Shown here: in pieces, positions 8,469 to 23,400 of the stretch
How the letters are laid out: every line of letters starts with the position of its first letter
How positions within the stretch are numbered: the stretch's first letter is position 1
DNA from: CBDBCK01 sp965203345
Lineage (GTDB): Bacteria > Chloroflexota > Dehalococcoidia > Lucifugimonadales > Lucifugimonadaceae
Length of the DNA: 64,000 nt
Direction of reading: 5' to 3'
Assembly: GCA_965203345.1 (NCBI GenBank)
Contig: CBDBCK010000027.1
Location: forward strand, 372,001 to 436,000
The notes under the pieces: model-generated
Database searches by the model: none
Told to the model about the DNA's origin: nothing
The model's input: the letters and a program-made list of their open reading frames with translations, nothing else
Position numbers and translations under genes: made by a program

Positions 8469-11400
8469 TCGCCTGTATTGTATGACCCTCCTGCTGAAGG
8501 AGTATCTTCGCTTTCTTCGAACCTCCAATATCCGGCTTCCTTACCGTTGCTTTCAGGGGAGGGAAGAGAGTTTATCCCTGCGTCAACGGGTTATTTCCCA
8601 ATCTCTTTGGGCGCAAATCCGTTGCCGTTTGTAGCACAGATACCTGGTGCGGAAGGCATTTGTGACAGGACAGAACAGGTGCGCGATGCCATTTTAGCTC
8701 GGCTGCCGGAAGGCCTGAGTTGTTCGGACGTTACCCCAGAACATTTGTCTAGCATAGATGGCCAACTCAGGCTTATTGGACAAGGGATTGACAGTCTGGA
8801 CGAGGGAGATTTTTCCGGCCTGACTTCTTTGCAGATATTGTTACTGGGCAATAATCAGCTGACGTCTTTGCCTCCGACTGTGTTCTCTGATCTGGAATCG
8901 CTTGAAGACCTTAGGCTGATTGCTAATGACCTGGAGACTTTGCATTCGGATGTGTTCTCTGGCCTGACTTCTTTGCAGATATTGTTACTGGGCAATAATC
9001 AGCTGACGTCTTTGCCTTCGGATGTTTTCTCTGATCTGGAAGCGCTTTACGACCTTAGGCTGGCTGGTAATCGTTTGGAGGCTTTGCCTCCGGGACTGTT
9101 TTCTGGTCTGAATGCGCTTTCGAATCCGCCTTCCGATGAGGATTCCAGACTTGACCTGAGTAGTAATCTTCTGACGTCTTTGCCTCCTGGTGTAATATCA
9201 GCTGAACTGGAAGCGGGACTCGATATTCTAAATCTGGCTGACAATCCTTGGGCTTCTCCCCTTGACGTATCTGACGTGAGAGTGTCTGAAGATGTGGGGA
9301 CTGCGTCCATAACCGTTGAGCTGCTGACAGAATTGGGTTACGACTTGACGTTATCAGTCTCTACGTCTGATGCTGGTACTACTGCGACGTCAGATTTGGA
9401 CTACGTTGCATTGTCTGGAAGTGCGGTAACTATCGGTGCGGCTGACCCCGCTGGGACGGTATACACGGTTGATGTTGAGCTTACACCCGACAACGAAATA
9501 GAATCTGATGAGAATTTTGAGGTTCATTTTGACAACGTGCCGTTGTACTACGATGGGAGTGTTCTTGTAAGGAGCTTGAGGAGCGAAGTAACGATAGAGA
9601 ACGACGACTATAGTGAAGTGTTAGTGTCTTTTGATTCTAACGCCTACGAGTTACTGGAAGGAGATACTGCTACGTTAGCAGTAACGTTGGACAGAGCTCC
9701 CGGTCGCCTGCTGTCCATACCGCTATTGAGTCAAGGTTTTGGTGTGTCGGTCGTGTCTGATATTCCTGAGACGTTAGAGTTTGCATCTGGGCAGACTCTA
9801 TCGACTTTCACGTTGCGAGGTTTAGAGGACGTTGGCACCAGGGATGATAACTTAACGCTGGAGTTTGGTCCGCTTCCTGTTAATGTTTCGGTTGGCGCAT
9901 TTACGCGTGCAGAGGTGTCAATAGTGGACAACGACCCTATACTTGATGTATGCGACAGGACCCCTGAAGTTCAGGCTGCGATTATAACGGCAGTTGATTC
10001 TCTTTCTGGGGTTACGGTCACGGATTGTGATGAAGTTACCGAGTCTCATGTGAGGGGAATAGGGGAATTGCGGTTGATGAGAACAGACGTTACTGGACTG
10101 CAGGTTGAAGACTTCTCCGGGTTGTCTGGGCTTTCTCTTCTTTCATTGGGTATGAATAATAATCTGACATCTCTTCCTTCGGGACTGTTTACCGATCTGG
10201 AATCGCTTTATAACCTTGCCTTGACTAATAATGGTCTGACGTCTTTACCACCGGATCTGTTTTCTGGCTTGAATTCGCTTGAGTTCTTTACCCTGCATAA
10301 TGAGCACATGACGTCTTTACCACCGGGTCTGTTTTCTGGCTTGAATTCGCTTCGTGAGATTGAGATGAGTAGTAATAATCTTCTGACGTCTTTACCACCG
10401 GGTCTGTTTTCTGGCCTGGATACGCTCCGGACCCTTCGCTTGAATGGAAATGCTCTGAGTTCTTTGCGACCTGGTGTGATATCAGCTGAACTGGAAGATC
10501 AACTTGGTGTTCTAAATCTGTCTAATAATCCCTGGACTTCTCCTCTTGCCGTATCTGACATGAGAGTGTTTGAAGACGCGGGGACTGTGTCCATAGCCGT
10601 TGATCTGTTGGAAGACCTGGGTTACGACTTGATGTTGCCAGTCTCCACGTCTGATATTACTGCTACGTCAGGTTTGGACTACATTGCGTTGTCTGTAGGT
10701 GTGGTAACTATCGGTGCTGCCGACCTTGCTGGTACGGTATACACGGCTGGTGTTCAGCTTATAGACGATGATGAGGTAGAGTCTGATGAGAGTTTTGAGG
10801 TTCGTTTTGACAACGTGCCGGTTTACTACGATGGGAGTGTTCTTGTAAGGAGCTTAAGGAGCGAAGTAACGATAGCGAACGACGAATATAATGAGGCTTC
10901 GGTCTCTTTTGGTTCTGATAGTTACGTGGTATCAGAAGGTGCAACGGTTGAGGTGGAAGTATTTCTTGATTCAGCTCCTGGGAGTCAACTGGAAATAAGT
11001 GTGATCGGTTCTGGTAGTGGTTTATCCCTGCCAGCGATTGCGACGTTTGGTCCATCTTCCAGGATGGCTACGTTCACCTTGATGGCATTGGAGGACCTGG
11101 ACGACAACGACGAGTCAGTAACTCTTATGTTTGATTCACTGCCTTCGGGTATTTCTCTCGGCACTCAACGACCAACTGCTGTGGTATCAATCTTGGACGA
11201 TGATGATCCTATCGTTTCAGTGTCCTTTGATGCCGATAGCTATTCATTGTCTGAAGGATCATCAGTTGTAGTAACCGTAAGGTTGAACGTAGATCCGGAG
11301 CGCAGGCTTGATTTGGGCATAGAGACGGACGATGCATCTGGCAGTTTATTGAGTTTTAGTCCATCCTCTGTAGTGACGTTTGTTTCCGGGGAGCTTGTGA

Positions 11401-14400
11401 GGACGTTTACTGTAACGGCACTTCATGATAATGATTTTACGAATGACGAAGTGGAGTTGAGCTTCTCGGCTCCTCTTCCTGATCGTGTAACTCTTGGGAC
11501 TCCCTCTTCATCAAGGGTTGTTATATCGGATGACGAATTGGAACCCGTGGAGATATCGTTTGATTCATCTATGTATGAATTTACTGAGGGAAATACCACG
11601 GTTTTGACTGTAAATGTGAATCGGGCTTCTGTTGAAGAGCTGTTTGTGCCGTTGAGCTTGTCAGGTGATTCATTTGCTTTGCATGGTGTGCCCTCTGGTG
11701 TAACGATTGATTCTGGTTCTTTGAGTTCGAGTTTTGAAGTATCAGTTCCCGGGAACGACGTGCCTTTTGATGCCCGTCTGGTGTCTTTTGGCTTTGACTT
11801 AAGCACTCTGTCTGGTGTAGCAACAACCGGAGATATCGGCACGGCGGAGTTGAGAGTTTTGGATGACGACGTTGTGGACTGTACAGGGAGCGTTGCGTTG
11901 AGGAACTTGAATACTGGTGCCCCATCCCGCGAACTTCTGAGTGATTGTAGCGTTCTTCTGTCAGTGAAGGACATACTTAGAGGTGATGGTGCGCCTGATC
12001 TGAACTGGAGTCTGGACATTCCGATAATTAATTGGCATGGAGTGGCTATACGGGGGAGCACCACCCCTGCTGATCGTGTTGACGTTCTGGATTTGCACGG
12101 GGGAAGATCTTCTGACCGGAATAATATAGGCGGTCTTCTGAACGGTGTTCTTCCGTGGCAACTTTATTTGATGCAAGGTCTCACTAAGAATTCTTTCAAC
12201 CGTGGTCTTCGCCTTCCGGATCATAACTTACAGGGTTATTATCCTGTTGATTATGAGCGGTTTGGGGAGGGTGAGCCACACTTCGCGTTCAATTTCGGTG
12301 TCATAGATATTGCTGGCAACCTTATTTTAGGTTGTATACCTCCTTATCCTACTGGCACGAGTCATTCACAGGGATTCTTGTCACCATTTGGGAATGTATC
12401 AAGGCCTGGGGAGGGTTTAAATCTTGCGGACGTGTTCACACAAGGCCCGGATGGTACGGATATGAGTGGGAATATATGTGAGCGCGGCTTTACGGTTTCG
12501 GATACTTCATTGGAACTGCCAGAAGGTGGTACAGCGGAATACACGTTTGTTCTGGATTCACCACCAGGTGAAGTGCCTCCTCAACCTAACCCAAATGTAA
12601 GGCCACCTGTGATATTTACCCCGGAGGACGAAGAAGTGGAGATAACTGTGAGCAGCGACAATCCTGACGTATTGCTATCGGTTCCTGGTCAGCCTATCAC
12701 GGATTTGGATCCTATGGAGGTAACGCTGATATTCCGCCGTTACGAAGGGAGCTGGCATACACCTCAGCCAGTACAAGTGCATGGCCTGGAGGATGATGAT
12801 GACTTCCTGGATGAGGTAGTAACTTTGAGCCATACAGTCTTCACCTCTGACGTAAAGTATGAGTCTTTGACCCCTTCCGACGTAACTGTAAGTCTGCGCG
12901 ACAACGATCTTAAGCCCGTTGACGTGTCATTTGATATGTCGGGTTACAGTTTATTGGAAAGTGGTGACGTTGAGGTAATCCTGACCCTTGACTCGATTCC
13001 TCTTCGTGAAGTTGTTGTGCCTTTGACCTACATTGACACAGGTGCTGTGGATGTTTCCGGTCCTGATTCTGTGACATTTGGTGAGAACTCAACTACTGCT
13101 GTAATAACTATAAGCGGCGTGGAAGAGGTAAGGAACGATGATGGGGATACAGTGGAGCTTCGTCTGGGGACGCCTCTGCCTGAGGAAGTGTTTGTTGGTT
13201 CTTTGAGCAGTACTGTGTTGTCAATAATAGACGATGACGGACCGGAGGTTCAGATATCTTTCAGTTCTGCCAGCTATGAAGTTCTGGAAGGCGGGGACGT
13301 CACGACGGATATAACGGTTGTTTTGAGTGGTAATCCTGAGCGTCTGGTAGAGGTGCCTGTATTGTTGTCCGGGTCAGTTGAGCTTCTTCTTGGGGATATA
13401 CCTGATGTTGTGAGGTTTGAATCTGGCACGGTTCTTACGGTCTCATATTCTTTGTCTGGGTCTTCGGATCCGGACTTTGCTGATGATACAGTGTTGTTTA
13501 GTTTTGATACCGCTGCTCTTCCAGGTGGAGTAACTGTTGGTGACGTAGGAGTTTCCGAACTGACGATATTGGACGACGACGTGCAGATATCGTTTGATTC
13601 GGCCACGTACATTGTGTCTGAAGGTGATGAGACGACAGTTGCTGTAAGGTTGAGCAGACCGACGCGTCGTAACTTTAGCGTAGAGTTAGAGGTGAGCGGT
13701 GATTCCTCTTCATTGAGTGACCCTGGGTCATTGATATCGCCATTGATATTCAGTGTTGGTGACTCTGTTAAAGATCTGCCCCTGATGGCGCTTGAGGATT
13801 CAGATTTCTCGAATGAGAATATATTCCTTGAGTTCGGTGATCTTCCTGGTTTTGTATCTTTAGGTGTTGTTACTAGCGCAGTGCTGTCAATAAACGACAA
13901 TGACGTTGAACTGTTAAGTATAGAAGTTTCACTGTCCACGGATCAGGCTGGCGTTATATTTAGAGACTCTGACCTTGTAGACATTCGGGAAACGATAGGC
14001 ACAGCGTTATTTGACGTAACATTTATGTTGCTTCCGAGGGGTGCGCTTGCTTCATCTGATATTCCTATAGAAATAACGGTTGCGGCGTTTACGAGTGATT
14101 CTCCTGACCCTTCTCTGGCATCTGAGGCTATTGATTTTGAGGGTTTTGTGCTTAGAGACGTGATAGAAGCAGGGTTAGGGGAGAAGGTATTCCGTGTTGA
14201 GATTCCGATAATATCTGATAGAGTAGTGGAGTTTGATGAGCGCTTCTCTTTGTTAGCCGGGGTGACGGAGAGTCCTGCTTCAGTATCTTCTGCGGATATA
14301 CAGGCTGAGTTGAGGATCATTGACACTCCATTAGATGGAATAGTCCTGACTTTGTCTCCATCAGTTGTGTATGAGGGCGATACTTCGGTGGATGGTTCTA

Positions 14401-17400
14401 CCCTTGCTGTCAGGGCTGTTTTGGAGCCTTTAGGATCGTCTTTGGAACGTGAGCTTGAGGCTAGCCTGTCAATAACGGGTGGTAGTGCAGTAAGTGAATC
14501 GGACTTTGTTATTGTGGATTTTCCGATTGATGGTGAGCTTCCGATCACGAATGACGAGGATGGCGAAGGCACTTCGTTTGGCTTCCACGTATTGTCAGAG
14601 GGTGAGTTTGAAGAGGACGAGACTGTGGTGTTCTCAGCTTCCACGTTCACCGCCGACGGCACCCTGTCAGCTTCTACGATTTTGACCATTAAGGATCAAC
14701 CTTTTGCGCTCGTAGATAATCGCGGCCCAACAAGGTCACTACCGGAGCATGAACTTGAAGGCGGGGAGATTTTGGTAGATTTGGCAGGAGCGGAGTTTGT
14801 GAGTGATATTCTCCCTTCCCACTTCTCCTTAGTCAGTGATTTGTCAGGGATCAGTGTGTCTTCAGTATCTCGTTTGACACCTTCACGTGTTATTATGGTG
14901 CTTAGCTATAATGGTGAGAGCCTTCAGGGAGTGGATTCGGAATTCAGGGTGACAGTATTGCGCGATGGGCATCTTGCGAATCAAGATATAGTTTCACTCA
15001 CAGCGATATCAGTGGAAGCATCGGTCCTTGTGGAAGTGTCATTCGGATCGGCCTCTTATGAGGTTAATGAAGACGGGGAGACCGCAGTAGATGTGTCGGT
15101 GTTTCTGAACGAGGATCCTGGTCGCGATTTGTCAATAACTATCCTGGGTTCAGGTGTTGGAGCGTCGGATGTATCCGGGTTGCCAGCGACAGTGGAATTT
15201 AGCTCAGGTGTGACCGAAGCGACTTTCTCATTGTCTGCTATAGACGACTTGATAGACGACGACGGAGAGACGTTGCTTCTAGAGTTTGATGTATTGCCTT
15301 TGGGTGTATCTGCCGGCGATATATCAATTGCGGAGGTGTCCATACTGGACAATGATGATCCTTTGGTTCAGGTGTCTTTTGGTGCTTCTAGTTACGAGGT
15401 AGCTGAAGGAGGAAGGGTAGAAGTAGAAGTGGTTCTGGATGCTGTGCCGGAGCGTCCTGTAACGCTGGATATATTGAGTTCAGGTTCGGGCTTGAATGAC
15501 GTGAGTGGTGTTGCATCATCTGTAACGTTCGGTGTATCTGACCTAACTCAGAGGTTCATAGTTTCAGCTCTGGACGATGATGAAGACGACGATCTTGAGC
15601 GAGTGGAGCTTTCATTTGCTCCTGTGTCTTCCCTCCCGTCAGGTGTTGAGTATGGTTCTATTCCTTCATCTGTGATTCTGATATTGGACGATGATGAGCC
15701 GCCAGCTGAGATAAGACCCGTTACTGTGTCCTTCGTCCAATCGGAATATCTGGTAGGTGAAGGTAGGACATTAGCTGTGTCAGTGGTTCTGAACGAGGAT
15801 CCTGGTCGCAGTTTGTCAATAACTATCCTGGGTTCAGGTGTTGGAGCATCGGATGTATCCGGGTTGCCAGCGACAGTGGAATTTAGTCCAGATGCGACAG
15901 ATGCGTTCTTCGTATTGTCTGTTATAGAAGACTTGGTGGATGACGACGACGAGACGTTGCTTTTGGAGTTTGACGGATTGCCGCCGGGTGTATCTGCCGG
16001 CGATATATCAAGCGTAGAGGTGTCTATACTTGATAACGACGATCCTGAAGTGCTGGTGTCTTTTGGCGCTGCCAGTTACGAGATAGACGAAGGTGGGACA
16101 GTAACTGTGGAAGTGGTTCTGGATGCTGTGCCGGAGCGTACTTTGGCGCTAGAGGTAAGGGGTTCAGGTAGCGGCCTATCCGACGTGCAAGGATTGCCTT
16201 TTGTTGTGACGTTTGGTCGATCTTCTACGGTTGAGACGTTCATCCTGGAGTCACCAGATGATACGGAGGACGACGATGATGAGTCGGTAACCCTTTCGTT
16301 TGGTTCACTGCCATCGGGTGTATTTGCCGGCACTCCTTCAAGTGCAGAGGTGTTCATATTGGATGACGATGTTGATGTGTTTGTGTCGTTTGGTTCTGAC
16401 GCCTATGAGTTGTTGGAAGGAGGTGCTGTTGCAGTAACAGTAACGTTGGATAGAGCTTTCGGCCTTGAGTTGTCAATACCGCTATTGAGTCAAGGTTCTG
16501 GTGTGTCGGTCGTGTCTGGTGTTCCTGAGACGTTAGAGTTTGCATCTGATGAGACGATGTTGACCTTCACGGTGATTGGTTTAGAGAGCGCTGAGATCGC
16601 TGATCAGAGTTTCACTCTGGAGTTTGGTCAGCTTCCCGTTGGTGTTTCGGTTGGCGAATTGCCGCGTGCAGTAGTGTCAATAATGGACGCCGACTCTGTG
16701 TGCAATAGGACTCTTGAAGTCCAGAATGCTATTTTAGATACAACTGGTAAGAGGAATTGTGATGAAGTTAACGCGGAGGATCTGCGATTAATAACGTTCG
16801 AGTTTACGATTGAGAACACAGAGGTTAGTGCATTTCAGGTTGGAGACTTCTCTGGAATGCCTCTTTTGAGGGCATTGACTATATCTGACAATACGAATCT
16901 GACGTCTGCTCTTGCCTTTCCTTCGGGACTGTTTTCTGATCTGGAAGGGCTTCGGCGCTTTGATCTGGGTGGTAATGCTCTGACGACTTTGCCTCCGGAT
17001 ATTTTCTCTGATCTGGAAACGCTTGAGGTTATTTTTCTGGGCGGTAATACTTTTCTGACTGATAATGCTCTGACGACTTTGCCTCCTGGTGTGTTCTCTG
17101 GTCTGGAAGCGCTTGAATCCCTTGACCTGAGGAATAATAAACTTAGTTCTTTGCCTCCTGGTTTGATATCACCTGAACTGGAAACGAGACTTGGTTCTAG
17201 ACTACTTCTGGCTAACAATCCCTGGGACTTTGCACTTTCCTCTCCAGATGTATCTGTAACAGAAGAAGCTGGAGCTGTAACCCTTATGGTTTCGCTTACG
17301 CATTCCCTGGACTATGACCTTGTGTTGAATGTGTCGTCTTCTGTAGACACAGCGGATGGTTCGGATTATACTTTGTCATCTACGGATCTGATGATTCCTG

Positions 17401-20400
17401 CCGGTGCACTTTCTGGGGCGATCTCTGTATCCATTACCGATGACCTGGACTATGAAGCTGCGGAGAGTTTTGAAGTGTTGTTCAGCGATGGTCCTCAGGT
17501 TGCTCGTTCTGCTAGTTCTCTTGAAAGCACCAGTTCAACTTCCGAGGTAACTATTCTGGAGAGCGATGGTTCTGCTGTAACGGTGTCCTTTGACCAATCG
17601 GAATACGTTGTTGCCGAGGGTGATTCTGAGGCATTGTCATTAGTACTGGATACCCCACCTGGTCGGACATTGGCGATAGGTATATCGTCTTCTCCTGAAG
17701 GCTCAACTACTCCCGCCGACTACGATATCCCTGCTACTGTAACGTTCGGACCTGCCGATACGGTTGCGCTTATCAGATTTGAGGCTGTGGATGACGCTGT
17801 GGATGACGATGATGAGGTTGTAGTTCTGGGACTAGACCTTACTGGCCTTAGTGGTGTTAGTGAAGGCAGGACTACGTCTGTGCGCGTGGCTATAGAGGAC
17901 GATGATGATCCTTTGGTACCTGTGTCAGTGTCATTTGGTGCATCGGAATATAGTGTTGATGAGGGTGATTCTGTTGACGTGAGAGTGTTTCTGGATGCAG
18001 ATCCTGTGCGCCGTTTGTCAATAAACATATTGGGTTCAGGTGTCGGAGCATTGGCTGTATCGGGGTTGCCAGCGACAGTGGAGTTTAGTTCAGGTGTGAC
18101 GGAGGCGTCCTTCTCCCTGTTTGCTATAGACGACTTGGTGGACGATGACGGCAAGACGTTTGTTCTGGAATTTGGCGAATTGCCACCGGATGTATTTGCC
18201 GGCGATCCATCAAGTGCAGAGGTGTTCATATTGGACAATGATGAACCTTTGGAGCCGGTTTTGGTATCGTTTGGTTCTGATGTCTACGAGTTGTTGGAAG
18301 GAGGTACTGTTGCAGTAACAGTAACGTTGGACAGAGCTTTCGGTCGCGAGTTGTCTATACCGCTATTGAGTCAAGGTTCTGGTGTATCGGTCGTGACTGG
18401 TGTTCCTGAGACGTTAGAGTTTGCATCTGATGAGACGATGCTGACCTTCATGTTGAGAGGTTTAGCGGACGCTAACATCGTTGATGAGAGCTTAACGCTG
18501 GAGTTTGGTCTGCTTCCTGTTGGTGTTTCGGTTGGTGCATTTACGCGGGCAGTGGTGTCAATAACGGATGACTCTATACTTGGTGTGTGCCTTAGGGCCT
18601 CCGAAGTTCGGGATGCGATTGTAACGGCAGCAGGTAATACGGATTGTGCTGAAATTACCGACGATCAGCTGAGCAACATAGAGATATTGCAGCTTGAGGG
18701 AAGAAACATTGGTGAATTGCAGGTTGGAGACTTCTCCGGACTGACTTCGTTGATGATACTTTCTATCTCTGGCGCTAGTCTGATTGAGCCTTTGCCTTCG
18801 GATCTGTTCTCTGGTCTGGGATCGCTTACTGACCTTAACCTGAGTAGTAATGATCTGACGACTTTGCCTTCGGGACTGTTCTCTGGTCTGGGATCGCTTA
18901 CTGACCTTAACCTGGGTAGTAATGATCTGACGACTTTGCCTTCGGGACTGTTCTCTGGTCTGGGATCTCTTACTGACCTTGACCTGAGTGATAATGCACT
19001 GGCTCCAACCGATTCGCCTTCGGGACTGCCCTCTGGTTCTGGCGCCAATCTGGTTGAACCTTTGCCAGAGGATCTGTTCTCTGATCTGGAATCGCTTACT
19101 GACCTTGACCTGAGTAGTAATGCTCTGACGACTTTGCCACCGGATGCGTTCTCTGGTCTGGCATTGCTTGAATCCCTTGACCTGAGTAGTAATGCTCTGA
19201 CGACTTTGCCAGAGGGTGTGTTCTCTGATCTGGAATCGCTTGAATCCCTTGACCTGAGTAGTAATGTTCTGAGTTCTTTGCCACCGGATGTGTTCTCTGG
19301 TCTGGGATCGCTTACGGAGCTTGACCTGAGTAGTAATGAACTGAGTTCTTTGCCTCCTGGTTTGATATCAGCTGAACTGGAAGTGAGACTCGGATCGGGA
19401 CTAAATCTGGCTGACAATCCGTGGGACTTTGCACTTTCCTCTCCAGATGTATCTGTGGCAGAAGAAGCTGGATCTGTAACCGTTATGGTTTCGCTTACGC
19501 ATTCTTTGGACTATGACCTTGTATTGAGTGTGTCAACTATAGAGGGCACGGCGGATGGTTCGGATTACACTTTGTCATCTACGGATCTGACGATTGCTAC
19601 TGGTGCACTTTCTGGGCTGATCTCTGTATCTATTACCGACGACCTGGACTATGAAGCAGCGGAGAGTTTTGAGGTATCGTTCAGCGATGGTCCTCAGGTT
19701 CTGTCTGGTGATTCTCTTGAAAGCACCAGTTCGACTTCCGAGGTAACTATTCTGGAGAGCGATATTCCTGCTGTAACGGTATCCTTTGACCAATCGGAGT
19801 ATGTTGTTGCGGAGGGTGCTTCTGAGGCATTGTCATTAGTACTGGATACCCCACCTGCCCGGACATTGGTGATAGGTATATTGGCTTCTCCCGAAGGCTC
19901 AACCACTTCCTCCGATTACGATATTCCTGCTACTGTAACGTTCGGACCTACTGAAACGGTTGGGACTATCATATTTGAGGCTTTGGATGATGTGGACAAC
20001 GATGATGAGGTTGTAGTTCTGGGACTAGACCTTACTGGCCTTAGTAATGTGAGTGAAGGGACGAACGTGCCTGCGCGTGTGACCATAGAGGACGATGACG
20101 ATCCTTTGGTGCCTGTGTCGGTGTCATTTGGTAGGCCTGGTTATGATGTAGAGGTTGGCGACAGTGTAACGGTGACAGTATCTTTGAACGTCGATCCTCT
20201 TCGAACGGTAACGATAGCTGTATCAGTGGACAATACGAATGTGTCGTTGAGTAGTGATGAGCTGGAGTTCATTTCAGGTGGTGTGCGTACTCAGTCAGTA
20301 ACAGTAACGGCTTCTTCAACAGGTACAGCAACGTTGAGCTTTACTGATCTTCCTCCGGGTGTAACAGTTGGAACACCATCTACGACAGTTATAAATATTA

Positions 20401-23400
20401 CCGCTGCTCCTGAACCTGAACCTGAACCTGTGGAGGTGTCGGTGTCATTTGGTGAGGCCTCTTATGAGGTTAATGAAGGCATGGCAGTAGACGTGGAAGT
20501 GTTTCTGGATGCGGATCCTCTGCGCAATTTATCAATAAACATATTGGGTTCAGGTGTCGGAACATCGGCTGTATCCGGGTTACCAGCGACAGTAGAGTTT
20601 AGTCCAGGTGTGACGGAGGCTTCCTTCTCATTGTTTGCTATAGACGACTTGGTGGACGATGACGGCGAGACGTTACTTCTGGAATTTGACGAATTGCCAT
20701 CAGGTGTATTTGCCGGCGATCCATCAAGTGCAGAGGTGTCAATAATTGATGACGACCCTGTACTTGATATATGCAGTAGAACCCCCGAAGTTCAGGCTGC
20801 GATTATAACGGCAGCTAATTCTCTTACTGGGGTTACGGTTACGGGTTGTGAAGAAATTACCCAGGCTCATCTGGAGGCAATAACGATGTTGCGGATTCAG
20901 AACACAGGTGTTACTGAACTGCAGTTTGGAGACTTCTCTGGACTGACTTCGTTGCGGATACTTAATATATCGGACAACCAGAATCTGGAGACTCTTTCTT
21001 CAAGACTGTTTTCCCATCTGGAATCGCTTGAGTTCCTTCACCTGGATGGGAATCGTAGCCCGGATGGGAGCCGTGGTCTGGAGTCTTTGCCTCCGGATCT
21101 GTTCTTTGATTTGAGTAATCTTCGGCTCCTTAACCTGAATGGTAATACTCTGGCGGAATTGCCCCAGAGACTGTTTGTCGATCTGGAAGTGCTTGAGCAT
21201 CTTTTACTGAGTGATAATGTTCTGGAGTCTTTGCCTCCGGATCTGTTCTCTGGTCTGGATGTGCTTGTGAGCCTTAACCTGGGCAATAATCGTCTGAACT
21301 CTTTGCACCCCGATTTGATATCGTCTGAACTGGAAACAGGACTCGGTTCTGGACTAATTCTGACTGGCAATCCCTGGGTTTCTTCTCCCCTTGCCGTATC
21401 TGATGAAGTGGATCAAGTGAGAGTGTTCGAAAATGTAGAGACTGCGTCCATAACGGTTGAGCTGTTGACAGACCTGGATTACGACTTGACGTTGTCAGTC
21501 TCCACGGTTGACGTTACTGCAGAGTCAGAATTGGACTATGTTGCGTTGTCTAATGTGTTGCTTACTATAGGATCTGAAGATGCAATAACCGGCGCAATAG
21601 TAGGCACAGTTGATGTAGGTATATTGCGGGACTCTCTATTGGAAGACGATGAGACGTTTGAACTAGTGTTTACAGGCGTTCCGGTGATTTATGATGGATC
21701 TGACCTTGTGCGGGAGTTTAGACCTACGGTGACTATATCTGAGCCTGTTTTTGTATCATTCGGTTCTGACAGTTACGCGGTAAATGAAGGCGGGACAGTA
21801 CCTGTAGAAGTGGTTCTGGATGCTGTTGCGGAGCGTACTTTGGAGATAGAGGTAAGGGGTTCAGGTAACGGCCTATCTGACGTACCGGGATTGCCTTTTG
21901 TTGTGACGTTTGGCCCATCTTCTATAGTTGAGACGTTCATCCTGGAATCACCAGATGATACGGACGACGACGACGGTGAGTCGGTAACCCTTTCGTTTGG
22001 TTCACTGCCATCGGGTGTATTTGTCACTACTCCCTCAAGTGCAGAGGTATCCATATCGGATGACGACCCGGTTCCGTCTGTATCGTTTGGTCAAAGTGCC
22101 TATGAGTTGTTGGAAGGAGATACTGTTACGGTAGCAGTAACGTTGGACAGAGCTTCCAATCGCCCATTGTCAATACCGCTATTGAGTCAAGGTTCTGGTG
22201 TTTCGGTCGTATCTGGTGTTCCCGAGACGTTAGAGTTTGCACCTGATCAGACGGAATCGTTTTTCACATTGGAGGGTTTAGAGGACATTGATATCATCAG
22301 TGAGAGCTTAACACTGGAGCTTGGTCCGCTTCCTGTTGGTGTTTCGGCTGGCGAATTTACGAGTGCCGAGGTGTCAATAGTAGACAACGACCTTATATTT
22401 AATGTGTGCGACAGGACCCCCGAAGTTCAGGCTGCGATTATAACGGCAGCTAATTCTCTTCCTGGGGTTACGGTTGCGAATTGTGAAGAAGTTACCCGGG
22501 CTCACCTGGAGGCAATAACGGTGTTGGGGGTTGCCAGAAGAGACGTTACTGAACTGCGGTTTGGCGACTTCTCCGGGCTGATTTCGTTGGGTACTCTTGA
22601 GATATCGAACAACCCGAATCTGATGACCCTTCCTTCGGGACTGTTTGTCGATCTGGGTATGCTTGAAAACCTTTTCCTGAATGAAAATGCTCTGACCTCT
22701 TTGCCATCAGATCTGTTCTCCGGTCTGGGTAATCTTCGCCGCCTTGGCCTGGTTGGTAATAGTGGTCTGACGACTTTGCCATCGGATCTGTTCTCTGGTC
22801 TTAGTAGTCTTGAGAACCTTGAGCTGAATAATAGTGGTCTGACCTCTTTGCCACCGGATCTGTTCTCTGGTCTGGATAGTCTTGCGGGCCTTGAGCTGAA
22901 TAATAATGCTCTGACCTCTTTGCCACCGGATCTGTTCTCTGGTCTGGATAGTCTTGCGGGCCTTGAGCTGAATAATAATGCTCTGACCTCTTTGCCACCG
23001 GATCTGTTCTCTGGTCTGGATAGTCTTGCGGGCCTTGAGCTGAATAATAATGCTCTGACCTCTTTGCCACCGGATCTGTTCTCTGGTCTGGATAGTCTTG
23101 CGAGCCTTGTACTGAATAATAATGCTCTGACCTCTTTGCCACCCGGTCTAATATCAGCTGAGCTGGAAACGAGACTCAGTAATCTAAGGCTGAATAACAA
23201 TCCCTGGGCTTCTCCCCTTGCGGTATCTGGCGTGAGGGTGTTTGAAGACATAGGGATAGCATCCATAAACGTGAACCTGTTGGAAGACTTGGATTACGAC
23301 TTGTCGTTGTCAGGTTCCACGTTTGATGTTAGTGCGACGTCAGGCTTGGACTACGTTGGGATCTCAGAAGCGTTGCTTACACTAGGGTCTGAAGATGCAG

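Noticed and set aside
22842..23143. CRISPR-like regular repeats
   Set aside because: The 72-base units abut without spacers, stay in frame and encode LRRs. The 648-base units are likewise coding domains.
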